Shown here: piece by piece, positions 6,618-12,621 of the stretch | How positions within the stretch are numbered: position 1 is the first letter of the stretch | Layout of the letters: the number at the start of each line of letters is the position of its first letter | Origin: Gammaproteobacteria bacterium | Lineage (GTDB): Bacteria; Pseudomonadota; Gammaproteobacteria; Pseudomonadales; Pseudomonadaceae | Assembly: GCA_012735335.1 (NCBI GenBank) | Contig: JAAYHO010000512.1 | Coordinates: 1-12,621 of the forward strand | Length of the DNA: 12,621 nucleotides | Direction: 5' to 3' | Position numbers and translations under genes: made by a program | Notes under the pieces: generated by a model | Told to the model about the DNA's origin: nothing | The model's input: the letters and a program-made list of their open reading frames with translations, nothing else | The model's database searches: none

Positions 6618-7635
6618 CGCCGCCCCGGTTCTTGAGCAGATTGGTTACCGCTCTGCTCCAGCGTGCCCGGCCGGTAGCGCCAACGAGTATCACATCGCCT
6701 GGCTGCAGCTTGAACTGCTCGGCGAACATCAACCGGCGCGGATCGCCGGCATCCAGGCGGTAACCAAGTGATGCGTCATCAACCGAACGCAGAACCCAGA
6801 TTGCACTGGGGTCGGCACTCTCCTGGCGCAGACCACCAGCCGCTTGCAGCGCCTCCATCAGCGATAGACCAACAGCCTGCAAGCTAATGGGGTGGACAAC
6901 TTCGCCTACCACCGAAGCTGGCCTCGGCCGCTGACGGGTCAGAATCAGGCTGTCATCCGCTTGCAGATACAACGTGTTGGCCTCGGCAGACAACGCCGTA
7001 GCCGGATCAAGCTCAAACGCCTGATCGTCACGCAGCAGCTGCAAGGCATCGCCGGGTGCAGGCTCATAACGCGCCCGGATCAAGCCCTCACGCAGGGATA
7101 AGGGTTGCTGAGACAGCATCAGCGTCGACTCATCCAGAAAGTCACCACCCAACACCACCCGATGGCTCCGGCTCTGAGCCAGGCGTACATCTACCTGCGG
7201 TTCGCTGATAAAGCGGGTCAGTTTGCTGGTCAGCAGGTTACGCAGCTGCAGGGTCGTCAGCCCCTCGGCCCGGAGCTGACCAACGAAGGGAAAGAACAGA
7301 ATACCCCTGGCATCAATCTGCCGAATATTCGCACCGCCCTCATGTTCGGTACCGCCGGGCGCTGTCAGCTCAGGGTAGTCCCATACCGTGATATACAGAA
7401 GGTCGTGAGCACCCAGCCGATAAGGCGGTACTTCGGCCTGCAGCAGTTCAGCGGGTAACGGTGTCACATTGGGCGCAGACGGCGTACCGGCAAACAACTC
7501 GGCATTGATGTCGATAACCTGAAGCGGGCTGCCTTCCGACAGCGGTGATGTAGGAGGGTGCAAGCTGGATGTGGTCACACAGGCCTGCAGCAGTAAAAGG
7601 CAGCCGGTTAATATCCAGGAGCGATGGGCAAACAT
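6604..7635 (-). CDS. Wza-like polysaccharide export outer-membrane lipoprotein
   Basis: This 343-residue lipoprotein probably forms an oligomeric outer-membrane channel for exopolysaccharide or capsule. The signal peptide (1-18) ends in a lipobox LLQA-C19. A polysaccharide-export domain lies at about 68-152 (YRLGAHDLLYITVWDYPEL; IDARGILFFPFVGQL; ISEPQVDVRLAQ). Two SLBB-like segments follow (about 158-235 and 240-318, the second with ASVVGEVVHPISL and EALQAAGGL), then a short C-terminal tail that could be the membrane-spanning helix. It is somewhat shorter than E. coli Wza (379). ATG 7633-7635 has AGGAA 5 bases upstream and starts the signal peptide; further in-frame sequence upstream is not protein-like. 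No tyrosine kinase (Wzc) or phosphatase (Wzb) lies beside it. It is divergent from the sugar transferase gene, so the two may be co-regulated. Final codons overlap the end of glmS. Confidence 0.9.
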   Translation of the reverse strand: MFAHRSWILTGCLLLLQACVTTSSLHPPTSPLSEGSPLQVIDINAELFAGTPSAPNVTPLPAELLQAEVPPYRLGAHDLLYITVWDYPELTAPGGTEHEGGANIRQIDARGILFFPFVGQLRAEGLTTLQLRNLLTSKLTRFISEPQVDVRLAQSRSHRVVLGGDFLDESTLMLSQQPLSLREGLIRARYEPAPGDALQLLRDDQAFELDPATALSAEANTLYLQADDSLILTRQRPRPASVVGEVVHPISLQAVGLSLMEALQAAGGLRQESADPSAIWVLRSVDDASLGYRLDAGDPRRLMFAEQFKLQPGDVILVGATGRARWSRAVTNLLKNRGGATPP

Positions 7636-7743
7636 GCGATTTCCTGTTCTTGAGGGCGTATGGGTTGTCTGCAAGTGGAGTATGGTAACGGAATTGCCTT
7701 CCCAAGCCGAACCGCGCACCTGTGAGAGCAGCCTTCGTGGGCG

Positions 7744-7790
7744 CCCTAATAGGGTGGCCATTCTGGCCAAAGTGGCACAGCTGGGCCACG
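7744..7790. promoter_or_regulatory. Palindrome and 9-bp-phased repeat, possible operator
   Basis: The perfect 11-bp palindrome CCCTA-A-TAGGG (7744-7754) abuts four 9-base units starting at 7755, 7764, 7773 and 7782: TGGCCATTC, TGGCCAAAG, TGGCACAGC and TGGGCCACG. They lie in the non-coding gap between the divergent wza-like and sugar-transferase genes, 38-84 bases left of the -10 box. A regulator-binding role is inference. Confidence 0.35.
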
Positions 7791-7827
7791 ATATCCTTTT
7801 ACCAGGGCGGATGGCGCTCAGATGGCG

Positions 7828-7834
7828 TATAATA
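7828..7834. promoter_or_regulatory. Symmetric -10 element (TATAAT), probably bidirectional
   Basis: A perfect TATAAT (7828-7833, +) lies 79 bases before the transferase start. The surrounding GTATAATAC is almost self-complementary, so the minus strand reads TATTAT (7834-7829, 5 of 6 matches) toward the wza-like gene. No convincing -35 hexamer is present at 16-18 bp on either side, so activator dependence is possible. Confidence 0.5.
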
Positions 7835-7846
7835 CCTCCTTGATAC

Positions 7847-7876
7847 GGCGGTGGGCCGCCACCCATTCGGGCGGCC
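7847..7876 (+). promoter_or_regulatory. Two mutually exclusive GC-rich leader hairpins, ops-like bases
   Basis: GGCGG (7847-7851) can pair with CCGCC (7856-7860) over loop TGGG. Alternatively GGCCGCC (7854-7860) pairs with GGCGGCC (7870-7876). Both lie in the predicted leader (start near 7840) of the sugar transferase. No T-run follows, so it is not a standard terminator. Bases 7847-7858 match 8 of the 10 fixed positions of the RfaH ops element (GGCGGTAGNNTG), which is suggestive only. Confidence 0.35.
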
Positions 7877-7899
7877 GTTCAAACTGATCGGGGAGCGGG

Positions 7900-7923
7900 A
7901 TGAATAGTGCCCAGAAGCTTTAA
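7900..7923 (+). other. Seven-codon ORF overlapping the sugar transferase start
   Basis: ATG 7900 follows a GGGGAG motif at near-ideal spacing and encodes MNSAQKL before a TAA at 7921-7923. It overlaps the GTG start of the transferase (7907) in a different frame. It could couple or limit translation of the transferase, or be chance. There is no independent evidence that it is translated. Confidence 0.25.
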
Positions 7924-9190
7924 ACGTCGCCATTCACGCTGGTACGAGGTGGTGCTATTCAACCCGGTGTTCCTGTTCCTGCTCGGCTATGCAGTGGTTG
8001 TGCTGTTGCCGACGTGGCTACGCTGGGGGGACGCTCTGCTCATCTGGCCGCTGAACGAATCACAGAGCAATACCCTGTTTGCCAACAGTTCGGCCTACGT
8101 TCTGTCGTCTGCGGTGCTGCGGAAGTTCAAGCGCTTCCAGGGTACAAGTTCTCTGCGGTTCATCATTCCTACGGTGCTGGTTGCCTGGCTCGGGGTGCTG
8201 GCGGCGCTGCTGCTGTTGCGGGAAGAGCATTATGCGCGGCAGGTGCTGGCCTACTCCTTCATGTTCGCCAATCTCTGGGCCTTCTCTGGATACTTTCTGG
8301 GGCTGCGTTATCGCCAGCCTAAACTGGCCTTGGTGCCGTTCGGGCGTGGTCAGGAGCTGGCCGATACCTCGCGAGCTGTGGTCACCATATTGGAGTTCCC
8401 AGACCTCGACGGGCGGCGCTTCGATGGGGTCGTAGCAGACCTGCACGCGGTTGACCTGCCTGATGAATGGGAGCGCTTCCTGGCTAGGTGCACGCTGGCT
8501 CGTATACCGGTCTTTCATACACAGCAGGTTATCGAATCGCTTACCGGCCGGGTTCGGGTCAATCATCTTTCCGAGAATATCTTTGGCGCTCTGCTGCCCT
8601 CCAGCACCTACCTGCTGATCAAACGGATCCTCGACACTCTGTTGGTCTTGTTGACGGCTCCTTTGTGGGTACCCCTGATGATCATCATCGGGCTGGTTAT
8701 CAAGTGGGATAGCGAAGGCCCGATCCTCTTCGTCCAGGAGCGGGTGGGACAGGGTGGCAGGGCCTTTCGGCTTTACAAGCTGCGCAGCATGGCCATGGAT
8801 TCGGAAAAGAATGGCGCGCAGTTCGCCCAGACCAACGATTGGCGGGTTACGCGGGTTGGCCACTTTATCCGCCGGATGCGGTTCGATGAAATCCCCCAGT
8901 TCATCAATGTGCTCAAGGGAGAGATGAGCCTGATCGGCCCGCGTCCGGAGCAGAGGACCTTTGTCGAGCGTTTTGAAGAGGAGATTCCTTTCTACTCCTA
9001 TCGTCATGTGGTCAAGCCCGGCATTACCGGGTGGGCTCAGATACTGCATGGTTATACTGCCGATGCCGATGACACCTCGGTAAAGGTCGAGCATGACTTC
9101 TACTACATCAAGCACTTCTCGCTGTGGCTGGATATCCTGATCATGATCAAAACGATCCGGACTGTGGTCACGGGTTTTGGGGCTCGTTAA
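7907..9190 (+). CDS. Polyprenyl-phosphate sugar-1-phosphate transferase (WcaJ/WbaP family)
   Basis: This 427-residue inner-membrane enzyme probably transfers a hexose-1-phosphate from a UDP-sugar to undecaprenyl phosphate, starting repeat-unit synthesis. Hydrophobic segments lie near 17-38, 86-104 and 113-133. A soluble middle region (about 138-225) is followed by a hydrophobic hairpin at 236-265. The bacterial sugar transferase domain runs from about 235 to the end, with ERVGQGGRAFRLYKLRSM, the catalytic Asp-Glu pair D327-E328 (RFDEIPQF), SLIGPRPE (341-348) and PGITGWAQ (371-378). All hallmarks are intact. The first sugar (glucose, galactose or other) cannot be deduced. GTG 7907 has GGGAG about 11 bases upstream. 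A better-spaced ATG at 7900 opens a 7-codon overlapping ORF. The 3' end overlaps the convergent yjbH remnant by 23 bases. Confidence 0.92.
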   Translation: MPRSFKRRHSRWYEVVLFNPVFLFLLGYAVVVLLPTWLRWGDALLIWPLNESQSNTLFANSSAYVLSSAVLRKFKRFQGTSSLRFIIPTVLVAWLGVLAALLLLREEHYARQVLAYSFMFANLWAFSGYFLGLRYRQPKLALVPFGRGQELADTSRAVVTILEFPDLDGRRFDGVVADLHAVDLPDEWERFLARCTLARIPVFHTQQVIESLTGRVRVNHLSENIFGALLPSSTYLLIKRILDTLLVLLTAPLWVPLMIIIGLVIKWDSEGPILFVQERVGQGGRAFRLYKLRSMAMDSEKNGAQFAQTNDWRVTRVGHFIRRMRFDEIPQFINVLKGEMSLIGPRPEQRTFVERFEEEIPFYSYRHVVKPGITGWAQILHGYTADADDTSVKVEHDFYYIKHFSLWLDILIMIKTIRTVVTGFGAR

Positions 9191-9989
9191 GTCCCGAGTT
9201 TCCAAATCCATCATTGAACCAGTCGATATCCCGGGTCTGGGTCATGTCGTGCAGGCTGTAGTATCTGGCCAGGCGGGCACCGCCGTCGCGGGTGGTGGGG
9301 TTCCAGGACAGGGTGCCGGTGGAGGTGGTGGAGCGAGAGAAGAAGGCGTCGAAGGGGAAGGTGAAGTAGATGCCCTTGTCGAAGCTGCCTTCGCCGAACT
9401 CCTCCGCTGATGCGTTGGTGCGGGTGGCCCAGGCGCCGACGGTGATGCCGTTGGCAAAGCGCCGGGACAGGTCCAGGGTGACACCGTAGTCACCGGCCAG
9501 GTAGCGGCCGATGCTGGTGCGGGCGTTGATGCCCTGTAAGCCCGTTGGGGTGTAGGCGGTCAGGTGGCCGGTCCAGGTGGAGTAGTCACGGAAGCTGAGA
9601 TCCTGGCGGAAGCCGCGCTGTTTCACCCAGTTGGCGTCCACCCCTATGGCCCAGCCCGCATCGAAGGGCCGGTAGAGAATTTCCCCGCCCACCCCGCCGA
9701 ACATGCTTTCCAGCAGGCCCGCATAGGCCATGGCGTAGGTGTCCCGGTTCAGGCGTTTGGTCCAGTTGTATTGCAGGTTCTCCAGCACTACGTCCGAGGT
9801 GGTCAGGTATTCGCGGATGTGGGTGCGAACCTGGGGCAGTTCGCTGGTGCCGCGCAGGTCGAACTTGTCGAAGTTGTTGATCAGATTGGCGCCCAAGTGG
9901 CCGCGTACCCAGTGGTTGCGGTTGAAGCGATATTCGGCGCTGACCCGGGTCAGTATCTGGTACAGGATGAAGCCGTCCGGCCCGCCCAT
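9168..9989 (-). pseudogene. yjbH: YjbH-type outer-membrane exopolysaccharide protein, C-terminal remnant
   Basis: The minus strand encodes the last 273 residues of a YjbH-family protein, a large beta-strand-rich outer-membrane protein of yjbEFGH-type exopolysaccharide systems (full length about 700 in E. coli). Readable family blocks include [101 protein letters not shown] and WNPTTRDGGARLARYYSLHD. Homology stops abruptly at the GGPDGF block near 9987. The next bases to the right belong to a plus-strand wbpM-like gene, so about 60% of the gene is missing. An ATG at 9987-9989 with a chance GGGGAAG upstream might allow translation of a signal-less fragment. The stop (9168-9170) lies inside the end of the transferase gene. 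Confidence 0.85.
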
Positions 9990-10032
9990 GTTCTTCCCCG
10001 GTTTCGTGAGCAGATCCGCCGGGGCGGGCCGG
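9977..10032. repeat. 11-bp inverted repeat spanning the yjbH/wbpM joint
   Basis: CCGGCCCGCCC (9977-9987) and GGGCGGGCCGG (10022-10032) are perfect inverted copies separated by 34 bases. In the yjbH remnant (minus strand) it codes for the Gly-Gly-Pro of GGPDGF. In the wbpM remnant (plus strand) it codes for the Gly-Gly-Pro of RGGPVTV. The change from one gene to the other falls between the arms, next to the left one. Confidence 0.8.
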
Positions 10033-10562
10033 TGACAGTGACTCACCCGAATATCACTCGCTATTTCATGACCATCCCCGAGGCTGCCCAGTTGGTGATT
10101 CAGGCGGGGGCCATGGGCAAGGGCGGTGATGTGTTCGTGCTGGATATGGGGGAGCCGGTAACCATCAGCGAGCTGGCCGGTAACATGATCAAGCTGTCCG
10201 GACTGACGGTGCGTGACCGGGAGAACCCCCACGGGGATATCGCCATTACGTTCACCGGCCTGCGCCCCGGCGAGAAGCTCTATGAGGAGCTGTTGATTGG
10301 TGATGATCCGGAGGCGACGGTGCATCCCAAGATCTTCCGCGCCAATGAGGCCTGCCTTCACTGGCATGTGTTGCTGCCGATTCTGGATGACCTGCGCCAG
10401 GCGGTGTGGGATGACGATTATCAGGCGATCCGGGAAACCTTGCTGGCAACTGTCCAGGGTTACAAACCCTCCGGGGGAATCCTCGACCTGCTTTATACCC
10501 GCCATGATGAGCAGGTGCATCAGCCTGTGCACAAGGGGTTGACCGCAGTGCCTCTGGGCTGA
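9990..10562 (+). pseudogene. wbpM: WbpM/CapD-type nucleotide-sugar 4,6-dehydratase, C-terminal remnant
   Basis: The plus strand encodes about 190 C-terminal residues of a membrane-anchored UDP-GlcNAc 4,6-dehydratase of the WbpM/CapD family (about 660 residues when complete). The fragment starts [20 protein letters not shown], then [32 protein letters not shown] and [20 protein letters not shown], ending at TGA 10560-10562. The N-terminal membrane domain, the Rossmann nucleotide-binding motif and the catalytic residues are all absent, so the remnant cannot be an active dehydratase. Left of 9990 the same frame is open back to 9564 but is only the antisense of the yjbH remnant. An intact gene would make UDP-4-keto-6-deoxy sugars for O-antigen or exopolysaccharide. 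The symbol follows the family; it may be another CapD-type member. Confidence 0.87.
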
Positions 10563-10597
10563 AGTGCTCATCTGAGCCCAGGGGCTCTCTGCCTTTT
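10551..10597 (+). terminator. Hairpin at the wbpM stop, possible terminator
   Basis: CCTCTGGGCT (10551-10560) pairs with AGCCCAGGGG (10575-10584), giving 10 bp with one G-T pair and overlapping the stop codon. TTTT at 10594-10597 follows after a 9-base gap, so this is a weak or imperfect intrinsic terminator between wbpM and ugd. Confidence 0.45.
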
Positions 10598-10671
10598 GGG
10601 GCGAATTCAATAAACAGTCATGATCGCTATGCAGCATGGCCCTTGTCGGTTTGTTTCGGCTGGGGGCTGGC

Positions 10672-11841
10672 ATGGTGAAGATTGCGGTGGTGGGTACCGG
10701 TTATGTGGGGTTGTCCAATGCGGTGTTGCTGGCTCAGCACAATGAGGTGCTGGCGTTGGATATTGTCAGGCAGAAGGTCGAGCAGCTGAATGATCGGATA
10801 TCGCCCATCGAGGATGCGGAAATTTCCGACTTTCTGACCAATCGGCAGCTGAATCTGCGGGCGACGCTGGATAAACAGCTGGCGTTGAGGGGGGCGGATT
10901 ACGTGATTATCGCGACGCCCACCGATTACGATCCCGAAACCAACTATTTTGATACCAGCAGTGTTGAGGCGGTGATTGCCGATGTGGTGACAATCAACCC
11001 GGCGGCGCTGGTGGTGATCAAGTCTACTGTTCCGGTTGGCTATACGCGCTCGCTGCGGGCGCGTTTCGGCTCGGCCAATATCATCTTTTCCCCGGAGTTT
11101 CTGCGCGAGGGCAGGGCGTTGCATGACAATCTGTACCCGTCGCGCATTGTGGTGGGAGAGCAGAGCGAGCGGGCGCGGCTGTTTGCCGGGCTGTTGCAGC
11201 AGGGAGCGGTGAAGCAGGATGTGCCTGTGCTCTTTACCGGCTCGACCGAGGCGGAGGCGATCAAGCTGTTTTCCAATACCTATCTGGCGATGCGTGTGGC
11301 GTACTTCAATGAGCTGGACAGTTATTGTGAGGCGCGGGGGCTGGAGAGTCGGCAGGTGATCAGCGGTGTGGGGCTGGACCCGCGCATTGGTGATCACTAC
11401 AACAATCCGAGCTTTGGTTATGGAGGCTATTGTCTGCCGAAGGATACACGGCAGTTGCTGGCCAATTATGACCAGGTGCCGAACAACTTGATCCGTGCGA
11501 TTGTTGATGCCAATGCCACGCGCAAGGACTTCATCGCCCAATCAATTCTGGCCCGCAAACCGCAGGTGGTGGGGATTTACCGGCTGGTGATGAAGGCCGG
11601 CTCGGACAACTTCCGCGCCTCGGCGATCCAGGGAGTGATGAAACGCATCAAGGCCAAGGGTGTTGAGGTGGTGGTCTACGAGCCGGTGCTGACCGAAGAG
11701 CAGTTCTTCAGCTCGCGGGTGGTGCAGGATCTGGATGAGTTCAAACGCCTGTGCGATGTAGTGGTCACCAACCGACAATGCCCGGAGCTGGGAGATGTGG
11801 CGGAGAAGGTGTACACGCGGGATTTGTTTGGGTGTGGCTAG
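10672..11841 (+). CDS. ugd: UDP-glucose 6-dehydrogenase
   Basis: This cytoplasmic NAD-dependent enzyme oxidises UDP-glucose twice to UDP-glucuronate, a precursor of acidic exopolysaccharide and LPS sugars. The 389-residue product (388 from GTG 10675, the E. coli length) is nearly colinear with E. coli Ugd. It has NAD motif GTGYVG (9-14 region), [50 protein letters not shown] with a conserved Lys, and the catalytic Cys254 in [12 protein letters not shown], ending VYTRDLFG. The start is ATG 10672 or the next codon GTG; a weak GGGGG lies 5 bases upstream. Another in-frame ATG at 10636 lacks a ribosome site and adds 12 unconserved residues. The gene follows the wbpM remnant by 109 bases. Its TAG directly touches the stop codon of the convergent hydrolase gene. 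Confidence 0.96.
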   Translation: MVKIAVVGTGYVGLSNAVLLAQHNEVLALDIVRQKVEQLNDRISPIEDAEISDFLTNRQLNLRATLDKQLALRGADYVIIATPTDYDPETNYFDTSSVEAVIADVVTINPAALVVIKSTVPVGYTRSLRARFGSANIIFSPEFLREGRALHDNLYPSRIVVGEQSERARLFAGLLQQGAVKQDVPVLFTGSTEAEAIKLFSNTYLAMRVAYFNELDSYCEARGLESRQVISGVGLDPRIGDHYNNPSFGYGGYCLPKDTRQLLANYDQVPNNLIRAIVDANATRKDFIAQSILARKPQVVGIYRLVMKAGSDNFRASAIQGVMKRIKAKGVEVVVYEPVLTEEQFFSSRVVQDLDEFKRLCDVVVTNRQCPELGDVAEKVYTRDLFGCG

Positions 11842-12621
11842 CTAAGATTTAAAACTCATCGGCTCTCCATCCCAACCAATCACCGGCATCGCCTCCGGAT
11901 TGTCCTGGGCGTGCTGGATCAGGGCGCTGAGGTTGGCTGGGCGGTAGGGTTGCAGGGGAGTGTCTTTGTCTTCGGCCAGATCGTGCGCTACCTCGGGCAG
12001 CTGCCAGCGTTGCAGCGCGGAGATGTGCAGGTATTCGTTGACGGTTTCCTCGTTCTTTGGCGGCAGGTTGCGGCGGCTGTTTTCCGGTTTGAAGCGGTTG
12101 CGGATGAGGCCATCGAATTTGCCGGTGGGCGGTGTCAGTACGTTGCACAGGGTGCGCAGGTAGGGGTATGCGTAGCTGGTGGCGTAGAGCGCGGTGCGGC
12201 TTTCGATGCCTTTGCCTTCTATGCAGTCTTCTATGCGCGGGTGGCTGGGGTTGAGCGCGATGTTGTTGATCGCCAGCCTGGTCAGTGCGCGCAGGCGTTT
12301 TATCATCCAGTCGAGGCTGATGTCGGAGAGCCGGTCATCGCTGTAGGAACCGCCGATATTGGAGTGTACACCGGGGAACCAGACCTGTTCGACGTGCTGA
12401 TGTGGCCGTGGCGGCTGGTTGATCGGGCGTTCCCACAGGGTCGGCGGGAAGGCACCGCGCTTTTCGTCGATGGCCAGGGCGTGCAGGGCGACTTCGACAT
12501 TGGGGCCGAGGTGGACGTCGTGAAAGTACCAGCGCGAGGCGAAGGACAGCTGTTTGGCCCAGTCTCCGGGGATGCCCAGTGAGCCGACGGTATCCCAGAC
12601 GCCGATGCATTTGATGCTGAC
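11842..12621 (-). CDS. DUF2235/Tle1-like alpha/beta hydrolase, C-terminal part (runs off edge)
   Basis: An open minus-strand frame enters at the right edge and codes for 259 residues to TAG 11842-11844. It starts VSIKCIGVWDTVGSLGIP, a hallmark of the DUF2235 family, which includes the type VI secretion phospholipase Tle1. HALAIDEKRGAFPPTLW and VWFPGVHSNIGGSYSDDRLSD follow. The Asp of VWDTVGS and the His of PGVHS are the likely catalytic acid and base. The GxSxG serine elbow would lie beyond the window. About 150 further residues form a C-terminal extension I cannot assign. No VgrG, PAAR or immunity gene is visible, so an effector role is unproven; many DUF2235 proteins are uncharacterised. 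Open plus-strand frames here are antisense shadows. Confidence 0.85.
   Translation of the reverse strand, partial: VSIKCIGVWDTVGSLGIPGDWAKQLSFASRWYFHDVHLGPNVEVALHALAIDEKRGAFPPTLWERPINQPPRPHQHVEQVWFPGVHSNIGGSYSDDRLSDISLDWMIKRLRALTRLAINNIALNPSHPRIEDCIEGKGIESRTALYATSYAYPYLRTLCNVLTPPTGKFDGLIRNRFKPENSRRNLPPKNEETVNEYLHISALQRWQLPEVAHDLAEDKDTPLQPYRPANLSALIQHAQDNPEAMPVIGWDGEPMSFKS

Noticed and set aside
7755..7790. CRISPR-like or iteron array
   Set aside because: The units are only 9 bases, degenerate and four in number, with no spacers. This is not CRISPR, and there is no replication gene nearby to suggest an origin.
11911..12582. Plus-strand open frame of 223 codons after ugd
   Set aside because: It is antisense to the DUF2235 family motifs and is a composition artefact.

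Overview
The window looks like chromosomal DNA of a Pseudomonas-like gammaproteobacterium (Pseudomonadaceae). The evidence is high GC content, GC-ending codons, REP-type hairpins built on an ACCA-loop core, and proteins close in sequence to RfaH, GlmS and Ugd of Gammaproteobacteria. I cannot name a species from the sequence alone.

Region 1 (1-4060) is general housekeeping. An Atm1-type ABC exporter (165-1961, +) is bracketed by two clusters of REP-like hairpins whose units are exact inverted copies of each other. Facing it across the second cluster is a small conserved gene (2106-2515, -) broken by an apparent one-base frameshift. Divergent from that gene is a beta-CASP metallo-beta-lactamase-fold RNA-processing-type hydrolase (2660-4060, +).

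Region 2 (4061-12621) is mainly a surface or exopolysaccharide locus. It begins with a probable two-gene operon: rfaH, an antiterminator for long polysaccharide operons, and glmS, glucosamine-6-phosphate synthase, which feeds UDP-GlcNAc. A Wza-like polysaccharide-export lipoprotein (6604-7635, -) runs tail-to-tail into glmS. It is divergent from a polyprenyl-phosphate sugar-1-phosphate transferase (7907-9190, +) that should start lipid-linked repeat-unit synthesis. Their shared intergenic region holds a symmetric -10 box, a palindrome, a 9-bp-phased repeat and alternative leader hairpins. Next come two gene remnants joined head to head: the 3' part of a yjbH-type gene (-) and the 3' part of a wbpM/capD-type nucleotide-sugar dehydratase (+). 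Both lack their 5' ends at the same point near 9989, and an 11-bp inverted repeat lies around the joint. An apparently intact ugd (UDP-glucose 6-dehydrogenase, +) follows. The window closes with the C-terminal part of a DUF2235/Tle1-like alpha/beta hydrolase (-), which runs off the right edge.

Functionally, GlmS and Ugd supply precursors (GlcN-6-P towards UDP-GlcNAc, and UDP-glucuronate). The sugar transferase loads the first sugar on undecaprenyl phosphate, the Wza-like protein exports polymer through the outer membrane, and RfaH probably promotes full-length transcription of such operons. The truncated wbpM and yjbH suggest the locus has suffered a deletion or rearrangement, unless the joint is an assembly artefact. 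No tRNA, rRNA, CRISPR array, transposase or integrase was seen. No stretch longer than 300 bases is free of a gene or gene remnant.
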